Position numbers and translations under genes: made by a program
Assembly: GCF_035474595.1 (NCBI RefSeq)
Contig: NZ_DATIND010000024.1
Location: forward strand, 1-47,812
Direction of reading: 5' to 3'
Source: Longimicrobium sp.
Lineage (GTDB): Bacteria > Gemmatimonadota > Gemmatimonadetes > Longimicrobiales > Longimicrobiaceae
Length of the DNA stretch: 47,812 nt
In this document: in pieces, positions 34,802 through 42,233 of the stretch
Position numbering within the stretch: the first letter of the stretch is position 1
Layout of the letters: every line of letters starts with the position of its first letter
Notes under the pieces: generated by a model
The model's input: the letters and a program-made list of their open reading frames with translations, nothing else
Database searches by the model: none
What the model was told of the DNA's origin: nothing

Positions 34802-35839
34802 CTACGGCTTCGCGCGCGAGGTCCGGACGGCGAGCACGGTTCCGGTGGAGTCGACGTCGATCACCAGGTCGCCGTCCCAGCAGGTGCAGTAGACGGCCTT
34901 CGCGACGGCGCGGCTGCGGCGGATCGCGCGGACGGAATCCATCGTGTAGGCCGTGGCCGGCGGGGTGCGCGCGTCGAGCGTGGCGCGCTCGATGGCGGCC
35001 ACCGCCTGCTCGCGCGGGTGCCCGTACGCCATCGCGTTGAACAGCGGCGGCGCGTCCACGCTGTCGCCCGCGGAGATCACGGAGATGCGCGGCGAGAGCG
35101 CGGCCAGGTACGCGTCCGTCTCGCCGTTGGGCGAGCCGTGGTGGTCGGCCACGTACGCGTCCACGTTCAGCAGCGAAGTGCCGAAACGCGTCATCATCCG
35201 GTCGATGGCCGAGGTGCACGTGGCGTCGTCGGTTTCCGCGTCGCCGGGGACGAGCATGGAGAAGGCCCGGTAGCGCACCAGCACGGCCAGCGAGTTGTTG
35301 TTCTCGTTCTCGCACCGCGTGGAGCCGTTCAGGAAGCGCACGTCCACCCCCGAGCCCGTCCTGATCGCCCGCAGCATCAGCGGCTGGTAGCCGCCCGCGC
35401 CGATCCGTGCGTCCGGCACCTTGTTGTAGATCACGTCGTGCGCCGCCGCCCACGTCCGCGCCTGCCGCACCTGCGGATACCCGCTCGCGCTGCGGCTGCG
35501 CCCGCCGTCCACCAGCTCGCGCACGGTGTAGCCGCGCATCACGTCCATCAGGAAGCGCGTGTGGTCGATGTGGGGATGGGTGACGATGACGGCGGACAGC
35601 GTGCGGTTCAGGTCCGGCCGGCGGACGAAGAAGGTGTCGAGATAGGCCACCAGGTGCCGCCGCACCACCGTCCCCGGATCGCCGCCGGCGTCGATCAGCA
35701 CGGCGTCGTGCGCCATCTCCAGCAGCACCGACTGGCCCTGCCCGACGTTCACGACGTGCGCGTGCATCTGCGCGCGGGCGGCGGACGCGCACGCGAGCGT
35801 CATCGCCGCCGCGAGGGTAAGGGCGGATCGCGGATTCAT
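34802..35839 (-). CDS. Exported ComEC-like metallo-beta-lactamase-fold hydrolase
   Basis: A 345-residue protein with signal peptide ALTLAAAMTLACASAARA. The metallo-beta-lactamase fold is shown by MHAHVVNVGQGQSVLLEM, LIDAGGDPG, THPHIDHTR (HxHxDH), LVPGDAETDD and VADHHGSPNGETDAYLAAL. The 'NVGQGQS' and 'HHGS' signatures are those of the C-terminal domain of competence protein ComEC. Here the domain stands alone, without the ComEC channel, and is sent out of the cytoplasm. A secreted nuclease or phosphodiesterase is a reasonable guess; the substrate is unknown. ATG 35839 sits nine bases after GGAG. Confidence 0.85.
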   Translation of the reverse strand: MNPRSALTLAAAMTLACASAARAQMHAHVVNVGQGQSVLLEMAHDAVLIDAGGDPGTVVRRHLVAYLDTFFVRRPDLNRTLSAVIVTHPHIDHTRFLMDVMRGYTVRELVDGGRSRSASGYPQVRQARTWAAAHDVIYNKVPDARIGAGGYQPLMLRAIRTGSGVDVRFLNGSTRCENENNNSLAVLVRYRAFSMLVPGDAETDDATCTSAIDRMMTRFGTSLLNVDAYVADHHGSPNGETDAYLAALSPRISVISAGDSVDAPPLFNAMAYGHPREQAVAAIERATLDARTPPATAYTMDSVRAIRRSRAVAKAVYCTCWDGDLVIDVDSTGTVLAVRTSRAKP

Positions 35840-36292
35840 GGGTGCGGCTCCATTCCGGGAGATGGGACGAATCACGTCCGCGCGATGGCGGGAAGATGCG
35901 GCGATGTGTGCGATCAGCGGGCAGGGAACCCGGCAACAACAGTAGTGCCGGGTGATGGAATTGGGGAGGAAACGTATGATACCGGATCTTGCAATCACCC
36001 GTGTATTACAAACGCACAGAAAGACGTCATCCTGAGGCCGCCCACACGGTCGTTGCCTCCACACGAGCGATCGCAGGCCGAAAGATCCATAAGCGAGGTC
36101 GCACGTGCGCTGCCGGATTGCACGATCGATCCCCGAATTCGGTATGAGGGGACAGGGGACGGCAGGACGGCCAGCGATTGGGGCGGCCTGCGCGGATCGG
36201 GACGATGCCGCTCTCCGCGATGTACCGGTGCTGGCCGGCTTCGTGCGTCGATCGGCGGCGTCTCCGCGAACCCGACGAACCGGCGATTTGCC
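35840..36292. other. Intergenic region with 'GACGTCATCCTGAGGCCG' repeat
   Basis: The region between a minus-strand and a plus-strand gene. 35930-36020 is comparatively AT-rich and probably promoter-bearing. 36023-36094 contains GACGTCATCCTGAGGCCG then GCAGGCCGAAAGATCCATAA; a second copy lies at 47720-47791. No small gene is supported here. Confidence 0.5.
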
Positions 36293-37267
36293 TTGTCCCG
36301 CGCCGAATCTTCTACCCGATCGATCCGTTCAGGATGGCACGCCGCGGCGCTCGCCGGCACCGCCGCGCTCGTGCCCGCGCCGCTGTGGGCGCACACGGGG
36401 GCGCCGCCCGCGCCGCACGACCTGTGGCGCAGCTGGGCGCTCGCGCCGGGCGTCGTCATCCCCCTGTTCCTGACGGCGTGGCTCTACACCCGCGGCCTGG
36501 AGGCGGTGTGGCGGCGGGCCGGGCGCGGGCGCGGCATCCGCCCCGCGCAGGCGGCCTCGTTCGCGGCGGGGATGCTGGTGCTCGCCGTGGCGATGGTGTC
36601 GCCGGTGGACCGCGTGGCGGAGTCGCTGTTCTGGGTGCACATGGTCCAGCACCTGTTGCTGATCGCCGTCGCGCCGCCGCTGCTGGTGCTGGGCGCGCCC
36701 CAGGCGGCCATGGCGTGGGGACTGCCGCGGCGTCGCGTCGTCGCGCGGTGGTGGCACGCGCGCACCGGGCTCCGGGCGGCAGTCGCGTGGTTGGCGCGGC
36801 CGTGGCCGGCGGTGGCGCTGCACTCGGTCGCGCTCTGGGCGTGGCACCTCCCCGGCGCGTACGACGCGGCCGTGGCGAACCCGTGGGTGCACGCGCTGGA
36901 GCACACCAGCTTCCTGGGCACGGCGCTGCTCTTCTGGTGGGCGGCGCTGCATCCGCGCGGCTCGCTCCGCCGCGTCCCCGGTCTGGCCATGCTCGCGCTC
37001 TTCGCGCTGACGATGGAGGGCGGCGCGCTGGGCGCCCTGCTCACCTTCAGCACCGCGCCGTGGTACGCTTCGCACCTGGCCACCACCGCCGCCTGGGGCC
37101 TGTCGCCGCTGGAGGACCAGGAGATGGCGGGGCTGGTGATGTGGATCCCCGGCACGCTGGCCTATCTCGCCGCCGCCGCGTGGGTGTTCGTGGGATGGAT
37201 GGCGCGCTCCGGGCGCCGCGACCGGGCGCCCGAGCTGATCGCGGGCGAATCGGCGGCCGGAGTGTAG
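36293..37267 (+). CDS. CtaG-like cytochrome c oxidase assembly membrane protein
   Basis: A 324-residue polytopic protein of the caa3 CtaG family: about seven helices and the conserved VSPVDRVAESLFWVHMVQHL, WAWHLPGAYDAAVANPWVHA and LEHTSFLGTALLFWW histidine-rich stretches. It ends ATTAAWGLSPLEDQEMAGLV then MWIPGTLAYL, a strong family signature. These proteins support copper insertion or assembly of caa3-type oxidases. The start is uncertain: TTG 36293 gives a plausible N-terminal hydrophobic segment (HAAALAGTAALVPAPLWAH) but has no clear ribosome site. No oxidase subunit genes are nearby. Confidence 0.85.
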   Translation: MSRAESSTRSIRSGWHAAALAGTAALVPAPLWAHTGAPPAPHDLWRSWALAPGVVIPLFLTAWLYTRGLEAVWRRAGRGRGIRPAQAASFAAGMLVLAVAMVSPVDRVAESLFWVHMVQHLLLIAVAPPLLVLGAPQAAMAWGLPRRRVVARWWHARTGLRAAVAWLARPWPAVALHSVALWAWHLPGAYDAAVANPWVHALEHTSFLGTALLFWWAALHPRGSLRRVPGLAMLALFALTMEGGALGALLTFSTAPWYASHLATTAAWGLSPLEDQEMAGLVMWIPGTLAYLAAAAWVFVGWMARSGRRDRAPELIAGESAAGV

Positions 37268-37595
37268 AGATCGAGAGCATCGTCCGTCGATTCTGTTCGA
37301 TTCTTTCGATGTACGCGCATGGCGACGCCCGTTGTCACCTGAAAATGCCATCTGCTCCACGATTTTCGCGAAACTGCGACATTCCGGAGTATCAGGCAGG
37401 TGCGCGAATCTGCCTAAGGTGTTATATTATCTGCACTTAAGAATACGGGCGCGGTGTGGCACCGACCGTGCTAGATAGTCTCGTGAGCAGACAAGGGCGT
37501 GGAGACGCGGCGGACCGGCAAAAGTCCGCACGACAGGCGGCAAAGCAGGCCGCGCGAACCGATCCGCCCCGGGATCCCACAGGAGGAGCAGACCG
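37268..37595 (+). promoter_or_regulatory. AT-richer promoter region and foldable 5' leader of the lipoprotein gene
   Basis: The GC content is clearly below the surroundings. TTATATTAT (37422-37430) is a -10-like element without a good -35. Downstream, two hairpins follow: GCGGAC/GTCCGC (37510-37529, loop CGGCAAAA) and GCGGC/GCCGC (37537-37553, loop AAAGCAG). AGGAGGAG precedes the ATG at 37596. If transcription begins near 37437 the leader is about 160 bases, long for this genome. No known riboswitch consensus recognised. Confidence 0.35.
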
Positions 37596-38123
37596 ATGCG
37601 TGTCCTTAAAGTTGCAGTGATGATGTCCACCCTGGTGGGCGCAGCGGCCTGCGGTCGTGACGCGAAGCCGGCCGAGACCCAGCAGCACCTGAGCTGGCTG
37701 GACAGCATGATGGTGCAGCCGGCGCAGCCCCAGGCGGCCACCGCGGTGGAGCTGAACCAGGCGCCCATCCCGCAGCCCGCGGCCGCGCCGCAGGCGCTGG
37801 CCAGCGTGGCCGAGAAGCCGGCCACCTCGAGCACCACGCACCGGTCGTCCTCGACCCCGCGCCACCGCTCCACGCGGCGCAGCAGCAGCTCGGGAAGCAG
37901 CAGCGGCTCGTACGCGGGGCCGGTCTACCGCCAGCCGCAGACGCGCACCGTGAAGCACACCCGTCGTGACGCCGCCATCGGCGCCGCCGGCGGCGCGGTG
38001 ATCGGCGCGGTCGCGGGCGGCGGGCGCCACCGGGTGCGCGGCGCCATCGTGGGCGGCGTGCTGGGCGGCGTGGCCGGCGCGGTGATCGGCAACAACGTCG
38101 ACAAGCACAAGATCCAGTACTGA
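37596..38123 (+). CDS. Lipoprotein with glycine-zipper domain
   Basis: A 175-residue envelope protein. The signal peptide VLKVAVMMSTLVGAAAC ends in a lipobox Cys19. A Gln/Ala/Pro-rich and then Ser/Arg/His-rich linker (about 50-115) precedes a C-terminal glycine zipper of GxxxG repeats (RRDAAIGAAGGAVIGAVAGG and GAIVGGVLGGVAGAVIGNNV) like 17-kDa/SlyB/YMGG-type outer-membrane proteins. The zipper is thought to insert in or associate with membranes. Strong AGGAGGAG ribosome site and its own terminator make it a single-gene, probably abundant unit. Confidence 0.85.
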   Translation: MRVLKVAVMMSTLVGAAACGRDAKPAETQQHLSWLDSMMVQPAQPQAATAVELNQAPIPQPAAAPQALASVAEKPATSSTTHRSSSTPRHRSTRRSSSSGSSSGSYAGPVYRQPQTRTVKHTRRDAAIGAAGGAVIGAVAGGGRHRVRGAIVGGVLGGVAGAVIGNNVDKHKIQY

Positions 38124-38148
38124 TTCGCCGGTCCGGCGAAAAGTCGAG

Positions 38149-38184
38149 GCGCCTCCCCCGTTCTCCGGGGGAGGCGCTTCGTCT
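38149..38184 (+). terminator. Terminator of the glycine-zipper lipoprotein gene
   Basis: GCGCCTCCCCCG and CGGGGGAGGCGC form a perfect 12-bp stem with loop TTCTC, followed by TTCGTCTT. It is 26 bases past the stop codon. Confidence 0.85.
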
Positions 38185-38359
38185 TCCGCCGTATCCCCCC
38201 GAAAGACCTGTTTCACGCAGATGGGCAGGGAAACGGAGAATCGCATCTCCGCATCTTTTTCCCGATGGTGAATCCCCCCGCTTTCCCAATCTCCTCCGCA
38301 AACCGATCTTTCCGCCGCAGAGAGTGCACGTCGGCCCGAAACTTCTCCATCTTTCCGGC

Positions 38360-39028
38360 ATGCGAATCCTGGTGGTCGAGGACGATCCCGCGCTCCTGGC
38401 GATCCTGGAGGCGGGGTTCCGCGAGAACCGCATCGACGTGGTGACGGCGCGCACCTTTCACGAGGGGCGCGAAAAGGCCGCGCTGGGCACCTACGCCGTC
38501 ATCATCCTGGACGTGGGCCTTCCCGGCGGCAGCGGCTTCGACCTGTGCAAGCGCATCCGCTCCAACGCCATCTCCACCCCGGTGCTGATGCTGACCGCCC
38601 GCGACGCCGTGGACGACCGGGTGTACGGACTGGAGTCCGGCGCCGACGACTATCTCACCAAGCCCTTCGCCTTCAAGGAATTGCTGGCGCGGGTGCAGGC
38701 GCTGGCCCGGCGTCCGCCGCAGCTGGCGCCCGAGCGGCGCAGCGTGGCCGACCTGGAGGTGGACCTGCGCACCCGCGACGTCCGCCGCGCGGGGCGCACG
38801 CTGCAGCTCACGGCCAAGGAGTTCGAGCTGCTGGAGTTCTTCCTCCGCCACGAGGGCGTGGTGGTGGACCGCGCCGCCATCACCGCGGCGGTGTGGGACG
38901 ACAACCACGACCCGTTCACCAACGTGCTCGAGGTGCTCGTGCGCCGGCTGCGCCGCAAGATCGACGACGAGTTCGAGCCCAAGCTGATCCACACCCTGCG
39001 CGGCGCGGGCTACCGCTTCGGCACGTGA
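38360..39028 (+). CDS. OmpR/PhoB-family response regulator
   Basis: A 222-residue two-domain regulator. The receiver (1-118) has Glu7-Asp8-Asp9, phosphoacceptor Asp51 in ILDVGLPGG, Thr in LMLTARDA and Lys in TKPF. The winged-helix domain (about 128-222) has LQLTAKEFELLEFFLRHEGV, the transactivation loop and RRLRRKIDDEFEPKLIHTLR then GAGYRFGT. ATG 38360 starts the protein exactly at MRILVVEDD. Its stop overlaps the kinase GTG as GTGA. Closest in style to QseB/PmrA- or CusR-like regulators; the stimulus is unknown. Confidence 0.95.
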   Translation: MRILVVEDDPALLAILEAGFRENRIDVVTARTFHEGREKAALGTYAVIILDVGLPGGSGFDLCKRIRSNAISTPVLMLTARDAVDDRVYGLESGADDYLTKPFAFKELLARVQALARRPPQLAPERRSVADLEVDLRTRDVRRAGRTLQLTAKEFELLEFFLRHEGVVVDRAAITAAVWDDNHDPFTNVLEVLVRRLRRKIDDEFEPKLIHTLRGAGYRFGT

Positions 39029-40296
39029 ACCACATGCGCGCGCCGCTCCGGCGCCTGCGCCACCGCCTGACGGCGTGGTACGCGCTCAGCTTCGCCGCCA
39101 TCCTGGTGGTGGTGGGCGGGGGGATGTACTGGGTCACGAGCCGCGAGGTCGAGGCGCAGCTCACCCGCACCCTGCACGCCGCCACCAACGAGGTCGTGCG
39201 CGCCGCGCAGATCGGCGAGAGCGACGGCATTCCCTCGGACGAGGCGGCGCTGGACGCGGTGGAGGAGATGGAGGTGCCCGGGAGCGAGCTGTACCTGCTG
39301 GACGCCGCCGGCCGCGTGGTGACGCCCGACACCGTGGACCGCGAGGTGCGCGACGCGGCCATGGAGGCGCTCCGGCGCGGCGCCGCGGACCGCGGCTACG
39401 AAAGCGAGGGCGGCCAGTGGCGGGTGCACGCGCTGCGCTTCGCGCTGGCCAACCGCCGGCCGTACGTGGCCGTGGCCGTGGCCGACCTGGGGCAGATCGA
39501 GGCGCAGTCGCTGCGCCTGATCGAGACCTTCGTCACCGGCGCCTTCGCGGCGCTGGTGCTGGTGGCGCTCATGGGGCACTACCTGGCCGAGCTCTCGGTG
39601 CGCCCTGTGGAGCAGACGTACGAGCACATGCGCCGCTTCATCGCCGACGCCGCGCACGAGCTGCGCACCCCCGTCTCCGTGCTGCGCGCGCGCGCCGAGG
39701 TGGCGGCGCAGCGCGAGCGCCCGCCCGGCGACTACCGCCGCGCGCTGGAGGAAGTGGGGCGCGAGGCCGAGGTGCTGGGGCGCATCGTGGAGGACCTGCT
39801 GATCCTGGCGCGCGTGGAGTCCGGCGTGCGGCCGGTGGCCGAGGAGCCGGTGTACCTGGACGACCTGGTGAGCGACGCCGCCTCGGCCGCCGGGGTGCTG
39901 GCAGAGACGCGCGGGGTGCGGCTGCGCGTGGGCGAGTTCGACGAGGCGCGGGTGACGGGCGACGCGCCGCTGCTGCGCCAGCTGCTGCTGATCCTGATGC
40001 AGAACGCGGTGAAGTACACGGCCGAGGGGGGCGAGGTGACGGTGGACGTGCACTCGCGCGGCGGGTCGCCCACGGTGGTGGTGGCCGACACCGGGATCGG
40101 CATCGCCCCGGCCGAGCTGCCGCACGTCTTCGAGCGCTTCTACCGCGGCGAGGGCGCGCGCGGCATCACCGAGGGCGCGGGGCTCGGCCTCTCCATCGCC
40201 CGCCGCATCGTGGACCAGCACAAGGCCCGCATCTCGGTCGAGTCGCACCCCGGGCAGGGGACGCGGGTGACGCTTGTGTTTCCGCCGGCCGGCTGA
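39025..40296 (+). CDS. Sensor histidine kinase partner of the OmpR-type regulator
   Basis: A 423-residue membrane kinase. It has helix 1 (about 18-37), a periplasmic sensor of about 125 residues (40-165), helix 2 (about 168-190), then almost immediately the H-box RRFIADAAHELRTPVSVLRA (His211) and a HATPase with LMQNAVKYTAEGG, VADTGIGIAP and GAGLGLSIARRIV. Only about 15 residues separate helix 2 from the dimerisation helix, so the HAMP domain is absent or vestigial. GTG 39025 (or ATG 39034) overlaps the regulator stop. A terminator follows at 40336. Confidence 0.94.
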   Translation: MNHMRAPLRRLRHRLTAWYALSFAAILVVVGGGMYWVTSREVEAQLTRTLHAATNEVVRAAQIGESDGIPSDEAALDAVEEMEVPGSELYLLDAAGRVVTPDTVDREVRDAAMEALRRGAADRGYESEGGQWRVHALRFALANRRPYVAVAVADLGQIEAQSLRLIETFVTGAFAALVLVALMGHYLAELSVRPVEQTYEHMRRFIADAAHELRTPVSVLRARAEVAAQRERPPGDYRRALEEVGREAEVLGRIVEDLLILARVESGVRPVAEEPVYLDDLVSDAASAAGVLAETRGVRLRVGEFDEARVTGDAPLLRQLLLILMQNAVKYTAEGGEVTVDVHSRGGSPTVVVADTGIGIAPAELPHVFERFYRGEGARGITEGAGLGLSIARRIVDQHKARISVESHPGQGTRVTLVFPPAG

Positions 40297-40335
40297 CGAA
40301 AGTTACGAGAAGTACGGAAGTACGATGGAGATTCG

Positions 40336-40378
40336 GAGCCGGCCTCGCATTCGCGCGCGGGCCGGCTCTCTCGTTTTC
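40336..40378 (+). terminator. Terminator of the two-component pair
   Basis: GAGCCGGCC (40336-40344) pairs with GGCCGGCTC (40360-40368), followed by TCTCGTTTTC, the same tail as the peptide-operon terminator at 32315. Just upstream (40303-40326) are degenerate AAGTACGG octamers. Confidence 0.75.
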
Positions 40379-40552
40379 GCGCGGAGACGCGGAGACGCAG
40401 AGAACTAAGCGCGTGCACGGAGTCCCCCGCGTCTCCGCGTCTCCGCGTGAGATCCCGCGATGCCCCGGGCGCGATCCGGCGCAGGTTTACCGCCGAAATG
40501 GAGTCCGCGAAGGCGGACTGCGTGCCGTTGTAGCCGCGAGTTCACTCGCATT
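40379..40552. repeat. Octamer inverted repeat followed by a GTCCGC dispersed repeat
   Basis: 40379-40452 is a GCGGAGAC-octamer inverted repeat (right arm ends CTCCGCGTGAG). 40501-40552 is a copy of the two-hairpin repeat GTCCGCGAAGGCGGAC ... CGCGAGTTCACTCGC. No gene lies between the kinase and the VirJ-like gene. Confidence 0.8.
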
Positions 40553-40720
40553 TTCACGGTTTCCGGATCGTCCGATCCGCGGTTAATCCTCCAATAATCT
40601 TTCTCCCCTTCGTGTAATCTCCCTGACAGCTTCCGTGGATAGCTTTGCATCCGTAAGCGGCGCGGGAGAAGCGCCGGAGCGGACCGGGACGAGCGGAGCG
40701 GCGAGAGCCGGGGGCGGACG

Positions 40721-41467
40721 ATGAGCCGGGCGACGGGGTGCCGGATGTGGATCGGAGCCGCGCTGGTCGCGGCGGGCGCGCTGAGCGCCGCTCCGGCCGC
40801 GGCGCAGGCCCCGGTGACCGGCCTCCCGCTGGTAGAGGTCCCCGCGGCGGGGCCACGCTCCGGCGACCTGATCGCGGTGATCCTGACGGCGGACGGAGGG
40901 TGGGCGGCGCTGGACCGCGGAGTCGCGGACGACCTGGCGCGCGGCGGGATCCCGGTGGTCGGGTGGAGCAGCCTGGACTACTACCGGAAGCCCCGCACCC
41001 CCGACGAGGCGGCGGGCGACCTGGCCCGGGTGCTCCGGCACTACCTCCCCGCGTGGGGCGGACGCCGGGCCCTGCTGATCGGCTACTCGTTCGGCGCCGA
41101 CGTGCTCCCGCTGCTGGTGAACCGCCTGCCGGTGGACCTGCGGGCGCGCATCGCCGGGATCACGCTGATCGGGTTCAGCCCCAGCGCGGTGTTCGAGTTC
41201 CACATGACGGAGTGGGTGGGGATGGTGCGCGGGCGGCAGTACGCCACCCTTCCCGAAGTCCGGCGGCTGCGCGACGTGCCGGTCCTGTGCGTCTACGGGG
41301 TGACGGACCACGCCGAGGCCTGCGGACGGCTGGGGATGGCGAACGCCACGCTGGTGGCCATTCCCTCGGGGCACAGCATGGGGTCGGTGTCGGGGCGGGT
41401 GGGCGCGGTGGTGCTGCGGCAGGCGCGCGAGCTCCTGCATCCGGCGGCCGCGCAGGCCGGAACCTGA
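40721..41467 (+). CDS. VirJ/AcvB-domain exported alpha/beta hydrolase
   Basis: A 248-residue protein with signal peptide IGAALVAAGALSAAPAAAQA. It matches the bacterial virulence protein VirJ domain: LTADGGWAALDRGVADDLAR, GIPVVGWSSLDYYRKPRTPD, then GYSFGADVLPLLVNRLP with nucleophile Ser123, VTDH (Asp196) and IPSGHSMG (His218) as a likely triad. In Agrobacterium, AcvB carries this domain and hydrolyses lysyl-phosphatidylglycerol. No type IV secretion or lpiA gene is nearby, so lipid homeostasis in the periplasm is likelier than virulence. Cys190 and Cys201 could form a disulfide. Confidence 0.85.
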   Translation: MSRATGCRMWIGAALVAAGALSAAPAAAQAPVTGLPLVEVPAAGPRSGDLIAVILTADGGWAALDRGVADDLARGGIPVVGWSSLDYYRKPRTPDEAAGDLARVLRHYLPAWGGRRALLIGYSFGADVLPLLVNRLPVDLRARIAGITLIGFSPSAVFEFHMTEWVGMVRGRQYATLPEVRRLRDVPVLCVYGVTDHAEACGRLGMANATLVAIPSGHSMGSVSGRVGAVVLRQARELLHPAAAQAGT

Positions 41468-41496
41468 CGGATTTGAAAGATTTCCAGACCGCGGAG

Positions 41497-41868
41497 GCGC
41501 AAGCCGAAGCGGTTCGGGTGAGGGGGCCGGGGGGTGGGCCCCGGTTCCCCTCACTACCCGAAAATAGATGCGCCGCGCCCGTGCAAGCGGGACGGTGCAG
41601 CGGGGGCCGGGGGGTGGGCCCCGGTTCCCCGCAACCAGGTCCGCGTCGGCGCAAGCCGCGCGGCGGGTGGGGGGCGCTGGGGGGTGGGCCCCGGTTCTCC
41701 TCACCCGTTTTCCCGAACCGCGTTGGCGCAAGCCGCGCGGCGGGTGCGAGGGCTGGGGGGTGGGCCCCGGTTCCTTGCACCCGGAACTACAGCCGCGACG
41801 GTTCGGCCGCGCGGCACCAGGCGAGAGGGCCGGTGGGTGGGCACCGGTCCTCTCGTCTTTTTTGCGCC
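41497..41868 (+). repeat. Array of five related hairpins with GGTGGG loops, the last a terminator
   Basis: Cores GGGGGGTGGGCCCCGGTTC occur at 41529, 41609, 41679 and 41755, and a diverged fifth near 41833, spaced 70-80 bases. Each has 14-20 paired bases closing on a GGTGGG loop; the outer arms differ between copies but remain complementary. Three copies carry CGCAAGCCG just before the stem. The fifth (CGAGAGGGCCGGTG with CACCGGTCCTCTCG) is followed by TCTTTTTTG, a good intrinsic terminator for the VirJ-like gene. No protein reading is credible. Confidence 0.75.
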
Positions 41869-41934
41869 GTCTCCTCGAAGGGAGACGGCGCTTCGGCGTT
41901 GTGTGGCGATCGGCCCGCGGAGCTCGCCCGGCGA

Positions 41935-42128
41935 ATGGAATTCGCCGGCAACAACCGCACAAAGTCCGCTCCGCGGACTGCTCGCCCGCATCCCGGCGCG
42001 CCCGGGCTTCGACGCTGGGAAGGTCTTGCCAGCCTGCGATTGCCCGGAAGCTGATCTTGGGGTTGACGGCATCCGGCAGTCCGCGAAGCGGACTTTGTGC
42101 CGTTGTTGCACCGGATTTCCAATCCGGG
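41935..42128. repeat. Inverted pair of GTCCGC dispersed repeats
   Basis: A reverse copy (41935-41980, GGCAACAACCGCACAAAGTC then CGCTCCGCGGAC) and a forward copy (42078-42128, GTCCGCGAAGCGGAC then GTTGTTGCACCGGATTTCCA) face each other around about 95 bases. Same geometry as the pair at 27091/27325. No gene seen from 41869 to 42233. Confidence 0.7.
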
Positions 42129-42233
42129 TGCCAGGAGATGCCTGCCCACCTTTTGCCGCCCGCTGGCGCGCCGCCCGCGCCCGCGCCAACATCACTCGCG
42201 ACGAACAGCGGACCACAAGGGGATGGGGAGAGG

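Noticed and set aside
41497-41868. Regularly spaced repeats resembling a CRISPR array
   Set aside because: Units are imperfect, strongly self-complementary and GC-saturated. The intervening sequences are themselves related (arms and CGCAAGCCG box), and no cas gene is present.
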